From: Pseudomonadota bacterium
GTDB lineage: Bacteria; Pseudomonadota; Alphaproteobacteria; Sphingomonadales; Sphingomonadaceae
Assembly (NCBI GenBank): GCA_023458055.1
Contig: JAEXAW010000034.1
Location: 1 to 64,000, forward strand
DNA length: 64,000 nt
Direction: 5' to 3'
The notes under the pieces were generated by a model that was given only the letters and a program-made list of their open reading frames with translations, was not told the DNA's origin and searched no databases. The position numbers and the translations under genes are program-made. Below are positions 32,714 to 41,091 of this stretch, in pieces (position 1 is the first letter of the stretch; each line of letters begins with the position of its first letter).

Positions 32714-35389
32714 ATGACCCAATATGTGTATCGTTTCGGTGGCGGCGTGGATGATAGCGGCGCGAAGGGAGTGAGCGGAGACAAAACGCTGCTTGGCGGC
32801 AAGGGCGCCAACCTTGACGGGATGGCGGCGATTGGCCTTCCCGTGCCGCCGGGTTTCACCATCACGACCGAAATGTGCACGCGCTATTATGCGGATGGCG
32901 AGACCTATCCCGACAGCCTGCGCGAAGAAGTCGCGCACGGCATCACCCATATTGAGAGCATAACCGGCAAAGGCTTTGGCTCTACGGAAAACCCGCTGCT
33001 CGTCTCAGTCCGATCAGGCGCGCGGGTTTCGATGCCGGGGATGATGGACACGGTGCTCAATCTCGGCCTCAATGACGAGACCGTTGACGCTCTCGCGCGC
33101 ACGTCCGGTGACGAGCGGTTTGCGTGGGACAGCTATCGTCGCTTTATCCAGATGTATTCCGATGTCGTGCTTGGGCTCGATCATAGCGCGTTTGAAGATG
33201 CGTTGGAAATCGTCAAGGAAGATAATGGCTATTATCTCGACACCGAATTGGGCGCGACCGAATGGAAGGCACTGGTTTCCGAATATAAAGCGATCGTCGA
33301 AGAACAATGGGGCAAGCCTTTCCCGCAGGATGTCCACGAACAATTATGGGGCGCGGTCGGCGCGGTGTTCGGTTCCTGGCAATCGGAACGTGCCAAAGTC
33401 TATCGCCGCTTGAATGCCATCCCCGGCGAATGGGGCACGGCGGTCAATGTGCAGGCGATGGTGTTCGGCAATATGGGCGACACCTCTGCGACCGGCGTTG
33501 CCTTCACCCGCAACCCGGCGGATGGCGCGCGCAGCTATTATGGCGAATATCTCATCAATGCGCAGGGCGAAGATGTGGTCGCGGGCATCCGCACGCCGCA
33601 ATATCTAACGCTCGCCGCACGCGAGGAAGCGGGAGCGAAACCGCTCAGCATGGAAGAGGCGATGCCCGACACCTATGGCGAACTGGCGCGGGTGTTCGAC
33701 CTCCTCGAAAATCATTATCGCGACATGCAGGATATTGAATTCACGGTAGAGCGCGGCAAGCTGTGGATGCTTCAGACCCGCTCCGGCAAGCGTACCGCAA
33801 AGGCGGCTCTCCGCATCGCGGTAGAAATGGCGCAGGAAGGCTTGATCAGCGAAGAAGAAGCGGTGGCGCGCGTTGATGCTGCCGCGCTTGACCAGTTGCT
33901 CCACCCGACGCTCGACCCCGAAGCCCAGCGCGATGTGCTGACCAAGGGGCTTCCGGCATCGCCCGGCGCGGCTTCGGGCATTATCGTGTTCGATGCGGAT
34001 ACCGCGGAAAGGCGGGCGGCTGCGGGCGATGATGTGATCCTTGTGCGCATCGAAACCTCGCCGGAAGATATTCACGGCATGCACGCGGCCAAGGGCATCC
34101 TCACCGCGCGCGGAGGCATGACCAGCCACGCCGCCGTGGTTGCACGGGGCATGGGGCGGCCTTGCGTTTCTGGCGCAGGCAGTCTGTCGATCGACAATGC
34201 GGCGAAAATCCTGCGCGTTTCAGGGCGCGAACTCAAGGAAGGCGATATCATCACTATTGATGGCGCGAGCGGCGAGGTGATGGCGGGCGAGGTTGCCACC
34301 GTCCAGCCCGAACTCGCGGGTGATTTTGGCACGCTGATGGCCTGGGCCGACAAGGTCCGCCGCCTTGCCGTGCGCGCGAACGCCGAAACTCCGGCGGATT
34401 GCCGCACGGCGCGCGAATTTGGTGCCGAAGGGGTGGGCCTCTGCCGCACCGAACATATGTTCTTTGACGCCGCGCGCATCACCGCCGTGCGCCAGATGAT
34501 TTTGGCCGAAGATGAAGCAGGCAGGCGCGCGGCGCTTGCCAAGTTGCTTCCCGAACAGCGGCAGGATTTCACTGGCATTTTTGAAGTGATGACGGGTCTT
34601 CCCGTTACCATCCGCCTGCTTGATCCGCCGCTGCATGAATTTCTGCCGCACGCCGAACATGAATTTGAAGATGTAGCGAAAGCGGCGGGCGTATCGGTCG
34701 ATGTGCTGAAACGCCGCGCGTCGGAACTGCATGAATTTAACCCGATGCTCGGCCATCGCGGCTGTCGTCTTGGCGTCACTTATCCAGAGATTTACGAGAT
34801 GCAGGCGCGCGCGATCTTCGAAGCCGCGCTTGATGTCGCCGAAGCAAGCGGCGAAGCGCCGATTCCCGAGGTGATGATCCCGCTCATCGCCACCAAGCGC
34901 GAGCTGGACATGATGAAAGAGGTCGTCGACAAAGCGGCCAAGGCGGTGTTTGCCGAGCGCGGGCGCGACATTCCTTACCTCGTCGGCACGATGATCGAAT
35001 TGCCGCGCGCCGCGCTCATGGCCGGAGACATTGCCGAGACGGCGGAGTTTTTCAGCTTCGGCACCAATGACTTGACTCAAACCACCATCGGCATTTCACG
35101 TGATGATGCGGGCCGTTTCCTCACCCAATATGTCGACAAGGGCATCTTCACTGCCGATCCGTTCGTCAGCATCGACGTCGAGGGCGTTGGCCAGTTGATC
35201 GAGCTCGCCGCCGAGCGGGGCAGAGCAACCCGCCCCGGCATCAAGCTTGGCATTTGCGGTGAACATGGCGGTGATCCGGCGAGTATCGCCTTCTGTGAAA
35301 AAACCGGCCTCGATTATGTCAGCGCCTCGCCTTATCGTGTGCCGATTGCGCGATTGGCGGCGGCGCAGGCGGCGTTGGCGGCGAAATAG
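32714..35389 (+). CDS. ppdK: Pyruvate, phosphate dikinase
   Basis: 891 aa from ATG 32714 (MTQYVYRFGGGVDDSG); the open frame upstream lacks similarity. It interconverts pyruvate, ATP and Pi with PEP, AMP and PPi. The N-terminal ATP-grasp region includes LGGKGANLDGMAAIGLPVPPGF and VSVRSGARVSMPGMMDTVLN; the swivelling domain holds the phosphohistidine GGMTSHAAVVARGMGRPCV (His near 460); the C-terminal PEP-binding TIM barrel holds GVGLCRTEHMFF, LGHRGCRLGVTYPEIYEMQ and the catalytic Cys in KLGICGEHGGDP. Length matches the family. Confidence 0.97.
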   Translation: MTQYVYRFGGGVDDSGAKGVSGDKTLLGGKGANLDGMAAIGLPVPPGFTITTEMCTRYYADGETYPDSLREEVAHGITHIESITGKGFGSTENPLLVSVRSGARVSMPGMMDTVLNLGLNDETVDALARTSGDERFAWDSYRRFIQMYSDVVLGLDHSAFEDALEIVKEDNGYYLDTELGATEWKALVSEYKAIVEEQWGKPFPQDVHEQLWGAVGAVFGSWQSERAKVYRRLNAIPGEWGTAVNVQAMVFGNMGDTSATGVAFTRNPADGARSYYGEYLINAQGEDVVAGIRTPQYLTLAAREEAGAKPLSMEEAMPDTYGELARVFDLLENHYRDMQDIEFTVERGKLWMLQTRSGKRTAKAALRIAVEMAQEGLISEEEAVARVDAAALDQLLHPTLDPEAQRDVLTKGLPASPGAASGIIVFDADTAERRAAAGDDVILVRIETSPEDIHGMHAAKGILTARGGMTSHAAVVARGMGRPCVSGAGSLSIDNAAKILRVSGRELKEGDIITIDGASGEVMAGEVATVQPELAGDFGTLMAWADKVRRLAVRANAETPADCRTAREFGAEGVGLCRTEHMFFDAARITAVRQMILAEDEAGRRAALAKLLPEQRQDFTGIFEVMTGLPVTIRLLDPPLHEFLPHAEHEFEDVAKAAGVSVDVLKRRASELHEFNPMLGHRGCRLGVTYPEIYEMQARAIFEAALDVAEASGEAPIPEVMIPLIATKRELDMMKEVVDKAAKAVFAERGRDIPYLVGTMIELPRAALMAGDIAETAEFFSFGTNDLTQTTIGISRDDAGRFLTQYVDKGIFTADPFVSIDVEGVGQLIELAAERGRATRPGIKLGICGEHGGDPASIAFCEKTGLDYVSASPYRVPIARLAAAQAALAAK

Positions 35390-35420
35390 ACTCACATTTC
35401 CGTCAGTGCGGGTGGAGCAG

Positions 35421-35485
35421 GGCAATCCAGAGCGGTTTATGCAACTCTGGATTGCCGCGCCGCTTCGCCGCTCGCAATGGCGATG
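35421..35485. repeat. REP-like palindrome after ppdK
   Basis: A perfect 12-bp stem GGCAATCCAGAG/CTCTGGATTGCC (35421-35432 and 35445-35456) is followed by CGCGCCGCTTCGCCGCTCGCAATGGCGA-type sequence, the usual layout of the widespread GCAATCCAGAG repeat. There is no T-run, so it is unlikely to be a plain terminator, although it could protect the ppdK 3' end. Confidence 0.65.
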
Positions 35486-35566
35486 AGAGAATGGGTTATT
35501 TTCTCAAATTTTCTCAATTTAAGGGCTTGCCAACCCGAGCGCCCAAGCCTATTTGCGCCCTTCCAC

Positions 35567-35643
35567 GCACCCGTAGCTCAGCTGGATAGAGCATCAGACT
35601 ACGAATCTGAGGGTCGGACGTTCGAATCGTTCCGGGTGCGCCA
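35567..35643 (+). tRNA. tRNA-Arg (anticodon ACG)
   Basis: 77 nt with encoded CCA: acceptor GCACCCG, D-arm GCTCAGCTGGATAGAGC, anticodon stem CAGA/TCTG around CTACGAA (anticodon ACG), T-arm with GTTCGAATC and 3' acceptor CGGGTGC. Position 34 A is expected to become inosine. The 3' part is duplicated 137 bp downstream. Confidence 0.97.
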
Positions 35644-35678
35644 TTTACTAAAAGGGCGTCCTATAGGGGCGCCTTTTT
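35625..35678 (+). repeat. 54-bp direct repeat, copy 1: tRNA-Arg 3' end plus terminator
   Basis: It covers the last 19 bases of tRNA-Arg and the following hairpin (AAAAGGGCG..CGCCTTTTT). Copy 2 at 35762-35815 differs at one base. The downstream half of copy 1 extends into TTTACTAAAAGG..CCTTTTTAGTAAA, a longer inverted repeat and a good bidirectional terminator for the tRNA. Confidence 0.9.
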
Positions 35679-35761
35679 AGTAAATAGCGTTCTCGTAGAA
35701 GGGTTTGAACCTTTCGGAGTCGGAGCGTAGCGGAGACGAACGAGCCCGTCAGGGCGAGGAC

Positions 35762-35815
35762 AATCGTTCCGGGTGCGCCATTTACTAAAAAGGCGTCCTA
35801 TAGGGGCGCCTTTTT
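35762..35815 (+). repeat. 54-bp direct repeat, copy 2: duplicated tRNA-Arg 3' end plus terminator
   Basis: It repeats the tRNA 3' sequence GTTCCGGGTGCGCCA and the AAAAAGGCG..CGCCTTTTT hairpin, but has no tRNA body in front. The 83 bases between the copies (35679-35761) hold no gene. The layout fits an attachment-site duplication left by an integrating element, or a short tandem duplication. Confidence 0.9.
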
Positions 35816-35818
35816 GTT

Positions 35819-36271
35819 TTAAAGCTTGTCCCTCAGCGCCAAATCCGCTCCCTCTGATTTTTCAACGCGTATCCGGTCGAGGCGACGGTAGCAGAAGCGC
35901 CATTCAGTATTTTCGCGGCGATAGCGTTCATGATAATGGCCCCACCCATGAAGCCAGTGCGCTGCGCCGTCTTGCGTCCAATGGAGCCAGTCTTCCATCG
36001 CCCAGATGCCGCTGGCATTATCAGCGTCGGCAAATTCAATCTCATAGATGTGGACATGGTGGATGGTCGTCACGCCGTCCAGCAAGGCCTTCAAATGGGC
36101 GCAATTTTCTGCAGCGCCGACTTGCTGTTCACCGCCGTAGGTATCCGACACATGATCGGTCGTGTGGAGACTTTGGTAAAGCGGCCAATCCTTGGCATCA
36201 ATTGCGCGCAGGCGCTTGGCTTTGAGTTGCCGGATGGCCTCAATGTCGATCAGCCGCTGCACATCGGTCAT
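35819..36271 (-). CDS. SnoaL/NTF2-like domain protein
   Basis: 150 aa from ATG 36271. The start helix DVQRLIDIEAIRQLKAKRLRAIDAKD, then DWPLYQSLHTTDHVSDTYGG, HHVHIYEIEFADADNASGIWAMEDWL and HYHERYRRENTEWRF match the SnoaL_4/NTF2-like cone fold used by small hydratases, isomerases and dehydratases. The substrate cannot be told. It ends within the hairpin region beside the tRNA-Arg repeat. Confidence 0.8.
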   Translation of the reverse strand: MTDVQRLIDIEAIRQLKAKRLRAIDAKDWPLYQSLHTTDHVSDTYGGEQQVGAAENCAHLKALLDGVTTIHHVHIYEIEFADADNASGIWAMEDWLHWTQDGAAHWLHGWGHYHERYRRENTEWRFCYRRLDRIRVEKSEGADLALRDKL

Positions 36272-36390
36272 GCTTTCACTCCACACAATTTCCGAACGGT
36301 TGCACGATCTCAAGCGGGAATAAAGCAGTTTACCGGAAACAAAGGGGAGCCGCCCATTGAAAAATCCGGTGATTTCCCGCGTCGTACGGC

Positions 36391-36420
36391 TTGTTTAACC
36401 GGCCCTTTGGTTGCTATTGT
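36391..36420 (+). promoter_or_regulatory. Possible sigma-70-type promoter of sdaA
   Basis: TTGTTT (36391-36396) and TATTGT (36415-36420) are 18 bp apart, 30 bp upstream of the ATG, with GGAAGAGG as ribosome site between. Match to consensus is partial. Confidence 0.35.
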
Positions 36421-36449
36421 AACCATCAGGAAGAGGAAGCCGGAACGTC

Positions 36450-37835
36450 ATGACCATCAGCGTGTTCGAATTGTTCAAGATCGGGGTAGGGCCATCAAGC
36501 TCGCATACGGTGGGGCCGATGGTTGCCGCGCGGCGATTCGGCTTGTGGCTGGAGGGCGAAGGGCTGCTCGAAAAAACCGCGCATGTGACCGTTGATCTTT
36601 ATGGCTCGCTCGCGCTCACGGGCAAGGGCCACGCGTCCGACACCGCGATTGTTGCGGGTTTGGCCGGAGAGGTGCCGGACCAGACCGATGCCGCCCGGAT
36701 TATGAGCCATTGGCGGCAGGTAAATGATACGGGCCGCCTTGCGCTGATCGATAAGCATTTCGTCGCGTTCCAGCCAGCCGACGACATCCGCTTCCTCCAG
36801 CGGGAGCGCCAGCCCTATCACAGCAATGCGATGGCCTTTGAAGCGTTTGACCGGGAAGGGGTGTCGCTCGCGCGACGGCTTTATTATTCGATCGGTGGGG
36901 GATTCGTCCTCGACGAAGATGAAACCGGGCGCAATTCGCGCGAGGATGACCCGGATGAGAATGTGCCGTTTGCGTTTCATTCGGGCGCTGAATTGCTGGC
37001 GATGGGCGCTGACGAAGAAAAGAGCTTTGCCGAATTGATGCTCGCCAATGAGGTGTCGCGCCGTCCGCTCGCCGAGGTGGAAGCTAGGCTTGACGCTATC
37101 GCGGCGGCGATGTGCGGCAGCATCGATGCGGGATGTAGCGATGAAAACGCCCCGGTTCTTCCCGGCGGTCTCAACGTCAAACGCCGCGCGCCACAGATCG
37201 CCGCTGATATTCGCGCGAAGCAGGATCAGGCGCTGGCCGAACCGCTCGCGGCGATGGACTGGATCAACTTATGGGCGATGGCGGTCAATGAAGAAAATGC
37301 CGCCGGGGGTCGCGTGGTCACCGCGCCAACCAATGGCGCTGCGGGCATCATCCCGGCCGTCATCCGCTATTATCAGCGCTGCTATCGCGGCGATGCAGCG
37401 GGGGTGCGCACATTCCTTTTAACCGCGGGGGCGATTGGTGCGCTGTACAAGCGAAACGGCTCCATTTCTGGCGCGGAGGTGGGCTGTCAGGGCGAAGTCG
37501 GCGTGGCCTGCTCAATGGCGGCTGCGGGCCTCACCGCCGTACTCGGCGGCACCAATGCGCAGATCGAGAATGCGGCCGAGATCGGCATGGAACATAATCT
37601 CGGCCTCACCTGCGATCCAATTGCGGGCCTGGTGCAAATTCCCTGTATCGAGCGTAATGCGATGGGCGCGATCAAAGCGATCGACGCCAGCCGTATCGCG
37701 ATGATGGGCGATGGCGAACATATGGTCAGCCTCGACAAGGTGATTGCGACCATGCTCCAGACCGGACTCGATATGCGCGACAAATATAAGGAAACCTCGC
37801 AAGGCGGCTTGGCGGTCAGTGTGGTGGAATGCTAA
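36450..37835 (+). CDS. sdaA: L-serine ammonia-lyase (single-chain, iron-sulfur)
   Basis: 461 aa. It deaminates L-serine to pyruvate with a 4Fe-4S cluster. The N-terminal domain begins FELFKIGVGPSSSHTVGPMVAA; the catalytic domain has VTAPTNGAAGIIPAV, GCQGEVGVACSMAAAGL and GLTCDPIAGLVQIPCIERN, whose Cys residues supply the cluster ligands. The length fits single-chain enzymes rather than the split Bacillus form. It is followed 10 bp later by the YbaK-type deacylase gene, so the two may be cotranscribed. Confidence 0.96.
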   Translation: MTISVFELFKIGVGPSSSHTVGPMVAARRFGLWLEGEGLLEKTAHVTVDLYGSLALTGKGHASDTAIVAGLAGEVPDQTDAARIMSHWRQVNDTGRLALIDKHFVAFQPADDIRFLQRERQPYHSNAMAFEAFDREGVSLARRLYYSIGGGFVLDEDETGRNSREDDPDENVPFAFHSGAELLAMGADEEKSFAELMLANEVSRRPLAEVEARLDAIAAAMCGSIDAGCSDENAPVLPGGLNVKRRAPQIAADIRAKQDQALAEPLAAMDWINLWAMAVNEENAAGGRVVTAPTNGAAGIIPAVIRYYQRCYRGDAAGVRTFLLTAGAIGALYKRNGSISGAEVGCQGEVGVACSMAAAGLTAVLGGTNAQIENAAEIGMEHNLGLTCDPIAGLVQIPCIERNAMGAIKAIDASRIAMMGDGEHMVSLDKVIATMLQTGLDMRDKYKETSQGGLAVSVVEC

Positions 37836-37845
37836 ACGCGGGGCC

Positions 37846-38355
37846 ATGACCGCTTCCCCACATCCACAAGAACAAGCGCTTTATCAATCGCTCGACGACC
37901 TCGCCATCGCTTACGCGGTTGCGGAACATGATCCGGTTTTCACGGTCGATGAAAGTGCACATCTTCACGCGCGCATCGCGGGCGCGCATACCAAAAACTT
38001 GTTCCTCAAGGATGCGGGCGGGCGTTTCTGGTTGGTGACGGTGCCGCATGACAAGCGGGTGGACCTCAAGGCCTTGCCCGCCGCCATTGGCTCCAAACGG
38101 GTGAGCTTCGGCAAGGGTGAGGATATGGAGGCGCTGCTAGGCATTTCGCCCGGGTCCGTGACGCCGCTGGCCGGATTTAATGACCGCGAAGACGCCCTCA
38201 CTATCGTGATTGACGTTGCGCTTGCCACGGCACCGCTGGTGCAAGTTCACCCGTTGCGCAACAGCGCGAGCCTGGGGCTGTCCGGTGCCGATCTCGTTCG
38301 CGCGCTTGAAACCTGGGGCCGCCGCCCCGTCATTGTCGACGTCCCGGCGGTTTAA
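37846..38355 (+). CDS. YbaK/ProX-type aminoacyl-tRNA deacylase
   Basis: 169 aa from ATG 37846. The domain begins after an N-terminal helix (ALYQSLDDLAIAYAVAEHDPV) and contains AGAHTKNLFLKDAGGRFWLVTVPHDKRVDL with the conserved Lys, GKGEDMEALLGISPGSVTPL and the terminal HPLRNSASLGL. Proteins of this PrdX/ProX type hydrolyse mischarged Ala-tRNA(Pro), acting in trans. It overlaps the convergent hydrolase gene by 4 bp. Confidence 0.9.
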   Translation: MTASPHPQEQALYQSLDDLAIAYAVAEHDPVFTVDESAHLHARIAGAHTKNLFLKDAGGRFWLVTVPHDKRVDLKALPAAIGSKRVSFGKGEDMEALLGISPGSVTPLAGFNDREDALTIVIDVALATAPLVQVHPLRNSASLGLSGADLVRALETWGRRPVIVDVPAV

Positions 38356-39254
38356 CCCGCCTGTTTGATCGGCACGACCGGCGCGGAACGGCGGGTGGAT
38401 GAGGGCTTTATCTCGCTTTGCGTATCCGCCTCTTCGAGAAACGCATTAACCAGCCGCAGCGTCTCTTCCGTCCGACTGACCATGAACAGATGGCCGCCGC
38501 CCTTGATGATCTTGAGCTCACTGTTCGGAATGACGGCGTTGAGGAGCTTGCCGTTAGCGACGGGCACGATCCTGTCCTTGTCACCCATCAGAATAAGCGT
38601 TTTGGCCTTGAGCAGGAACGGTGCGAACGGCGCGCTAGTCCAGCCAGCAAGCGCCAACAACTGGTAGAAATAGCCGACCGGCGAGGGTAGCTTGATGCGG
38701 CTCATATGGCCGGCGGCACCGTTGGTGTTCCCGCCATAAAGTGTCGCGAAATTCCTGGCCATGAAGTCCGGGTCGATATAACGGCGCGGATTGGCTATTT
38801 TGGTGATCGCGGACAACTCGCCCGGCACCATGATCATCCCCGGCGATGTAGCCGCGAGAATGAGCCGCCGGGTGCATTTGGGATATTGCATCGCGAAATG
38901 CTGCGCTATCGCTCCACCCCAACTCAAACCCATGACATCAACATGATTATAGCCAAAGCGGCGCACCAACTGGCGCGCCAATCGGGTCATGACGAACGGA
39001 TTATAGGGCATCACCGGATCCGGCGATCCTCCGACACCCGGCATATCGAACATGATGAAATCACGGCTATCGAGGTGCCGGGCAAAGGGTGCAACAAGCT
39101 CGATATTCGCGCCGATCCCGCTGAAGAAGAGCAGCGGCACATGCTCCCGCGCTTCGCCGCGCGCACGCCACCGGGCGACACGAACGGTACGTCCGTCGAT
39201 GGTTTCCATCGATATTTCCGCGCCCTCGACGCGGTGGAACGGATCAATGGTCAT
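38352..39254 (-). CDS. Poly(3-hydroxyalkanoate) depolymerase-like alpha/beta hydrolase
   Basis: 300 aa from ATG 39254. An alpha/beta-hydrolase fold with nucleophile elbow GLSWGGAI (Ser about 115), acid in MGDKDRIVP and His in KGGGHLFMVS. The sequence LLFFSGIGANIELVAPFARHL and FDMPGVGGSPDP resembles intracellular medium-chain PHA depolymerases of the PhaZ type, but other esterases of the fold cannot be excluded. A perfect palindrome just upstream (39273-39287) is a likely operator. Confidence 0.8.
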   Translation of the reverse strand: MTIDPFHRVEGAEISMETIDGRTVRVARWRARGEAREHVPLLFFSGIGANIELVAPFARHLDSRDFIMFDMPGVGGSPDPVMPYNPFVMTRLARQLVRRFGYNHVDVMGLSWGGAIAQHFAMQYPKCTRRLILAATSPGMIMVPGELSAITKIANPRRYIDPDFMARNFATLYGGNTNGAAGHMSRIKLPSPVGYFYQLLALAGWTSAPFAPFLLKAKTLILMGDKDRIVPVANGKLLNAVIPNSELKIIKGGGHLFMVSRTEETLRLVNAFLEEADTQSEIKPSSTRRSAPVVPIKQAG

Positions 39255-39272
39255 GGCTTGGCGTCTCCGTTT

Positions 39273-39287
39273 TTGTGCAGTGCACAA
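39273..39287. promoter_or_regulatory. Perfect 15-bp palindrome upstream of the hydrolase gene
   Basis: TTGTGCA-G-TGCACAA lies 19 bp before the ATG of the PHA-depolymerase-like gene. Its symmetry and place suggest an operator. A related half-degenerate copy is found before malate synthase at 43378-43393. Confidence 0.55.
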
Positions 39288-39506
39288 TGCGCTCGGGAGG
39301 AGCGGCGCGCAAGAAAAATCAATGGAACATGAAGGGACTCGGCGCGGGATCAAACGGCAGATAGCGTTTGTTGGCTAACGCCGGAGCGGCATCGACCTGT
39401 GTAACGCTCTTTTTGGATTTTGGCCACAGGCGCGCACTCAGCGGATCATGATCTCCATTGGCCCAGTTTGCGAACACTCAATCGCTTGCCAATGGGAGAG
39501 ATGAAA

Positions 39507-39746
39507 TTAGCCCATAGTCCCAACGGCTTGTGCTTCTTCCTCATATCGAATGCTGTCGAAGATTTTAGCGCCTGCAAGGAAAACCGAACCGGTACACGCC
39601 ACCAACAAAAGCCACCCTCCAAGCCCCGGGAACTGATCATGGTAGTGCATGCCCCGCTCAAGACAGCCAAGCGCCAGCGCGTAAATGATGAGGCAGGCTT
39701 CCCATCGGGTCTTGATCACAAAGAGGCGAGCGACTTTTTTCATCAT
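39507..39746 (-). CDS. Small two-segment membrane protein
   Basis: 79 aa from ATG 39746 (a second ATG follows directly). Basic start MMKKVARLFVIKTRWEA, first membrane segment ACLIIYALALGCLERG, second GWLLLVACTGSVFLAGAKI, then an acidic tail. I recall similar short unnamed proteins in sphingomonads. Function unknown. The 250 bp between this gene and the upstream hydrolase start hold only the palindrome at 39273 and no further gene. Confidence 0.6.
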   Translation of the reverse strand: MMKKVARLFVIKTRWEACLIIYALALGCLERGMHYHDQFPGLGGWLLLVACTGSVFLAGAKIFDSIRYEEEAQAVGTMG

Positions 39747-39841
39747 GGCAACGTAAAGCAAACGCCATGCCAAGACGTCAGTTCCACGTGTTGGGAAGAA
39801 CATCACGCCCGTCAGTGTAAAAATTATTTACACTATGGTAA

Positions 39842-41089
39842 CTATGTTAGGGCTGACAAATCCAACGTTTCGAGCAACGCAGTGCGTGCGCGGCGCACAT
39901 CGTCAACGAGCTTAGCCGAGCCAAGATAATCGGCTGCAATCGCTTCGGGCCAATGCTGTTCGATCACCTTCGCGATGGCATCCAGCTTGTCGGGCGTTGC
40001 CATAAAGCGTTGGTCGACGGTCGCAGGGTCCGCAACGACACGCAGCCGCAGGCAAGCCGGGCCGCCGCCATTGGCCATGGATTGCCGCACGTCCACCGGA
40101 ATGACCTTGCGAATGGGGCCATTGCCCGCTTGATGCGCTTCGAGCCAGGCCCAGACCGATGACGTCTCGCGTGCTTCGGTGGGGACGATCAGCGCCATGC
40201 TGCCATCGGGCAACGTCACCAGTTGCGCATTGAACAGGTAGGATTTGATTGCGTCTTCAAGGCTCACCGCACTTTCGGGCACCTCGACAATTTCGACCTC
40301 GGGAAAGGCGGCGCGGATTGCGGCATAGCTGCCCTCACGATCTTCAAACGCGGCTTCATGGGTGAAGAGTACGCGCTCATTAGCCACCGCGACCACATCA
40401 TTGTGGAACGCGCCCGCCGCAATCGCACGCGAGGACTGCTGGATGAACAGGACCTTGGCCGGGTCAAGACCGTGGACACGGGCAACCGCTTTGGACGCTT
40501 CGATATGCTGGCGGGCAGGGAAGGCGCCGCCGGACACGCCATAGACGAAGATTTCGACACCCGGCTCACCATGTGCGCGGGCGAGGCGCATATGGTTGGC
40601 CGCGCCTTCATCGCCAAAGGGCGTCGGTACTGGGCGATGCACGACAAATGCGGGATTGGCAAAGGCCAGCTGTAGTTGCGCCAATGTCCCTGTCCATTCA
40701 TGACTGCGGTGGGGCATGGTCTGAAGATTGGCGACCGTCAGATGGCATTTGCCGTCGGGCGTATCGGCCGCAGGGCTCACGGTCGCGGCATTAGCCGCCC
40801 ACATCGATGATGCGGAAAAAGCGGCGGCGCGGATATGCGGCTCGGCCTTTTCCATGTCGGTGCCAAGGCGCGTGAGCCAATCGCTGTTGGGACGATCCAA
40901 GGGCAGGAAGAAGCCTTGTGCCAGCCCCAATTCCATATTGGCGCGCATCTTCGCAATGCCTTGGAGGGCTGCTGCGCGTGGCTCGGACACCGCGCCTTTA
41001 TTGTTCGCACTGGCGATATTGCCCGGAGACAGGCCCGCATAATTATGGCTCGGGCCGATAATGCCATCAAAGTTGATTTCGCGGATCAT
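39842..41089 (-). CDS. astB: N-succinylarginine dihydrolase
   Basis: 415 aa from ATG 41089 (MIREINFDGIIGPSHNYAGLS); a GTG nine bases upstream overlaps astA's stop region. It converts N2-succinylarginine to succinylornithine, CO2 and ammonia, the second step of arginine succinyltransferase catabolism. Motifs: GPSHNYAGLSPGN, FLPLDRPNSDWL, VFVLHEAAFEDREG-like FTHEAAFED, SAVSLEDAIKSYLFNAQL and the catalytic Cys in NGGGPACLRLRVV. It follows astA after 2 bp. Confidence 0.95.
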   Translation of the reverse strand: MIREINFDGIIGPSHNYAGLSPGNIASANNKGAVSEPRAAALQGIAKMRANMELGLAQGFFLPLDRPNSDWLTRLGTDMEKAEPHIRAAAFSASSMWAANAATVSPAADTPDGKCHLTVANLQTMPHRSHEWTGTLAQLQLAFANPAFVVHRPVPTPFGDEGAANHMRLARAHGEPGVEIFVYGVSGGAFPARQHIEASKAVARVHGLDPAKVLFIQQSSRAIAAGAFHNDVVAVANERVLFTHEAAFEDREGSYAAIRAAFPEVEIVEVPESAVSLEDAIKSYLFNAQLVTLPDGSMALIVPTEARETSSVWAWLEAHQAGNGPIRKVIPVDVRQSMANGGGPACLRLRVVADPATVDQRFMATPDKLDAIAKVIEQHWPEAIAADYLGSAKLVDDVRRARTALLETLDLSALT

Positions 41090-41091
41090 TC

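Noticed and set aside
35421..35456. Simple intrinsic terminator of ppdK
   Set aside because: The stem is perfect but no T-run follows; the flanking arm fits a REP-type repeat better.
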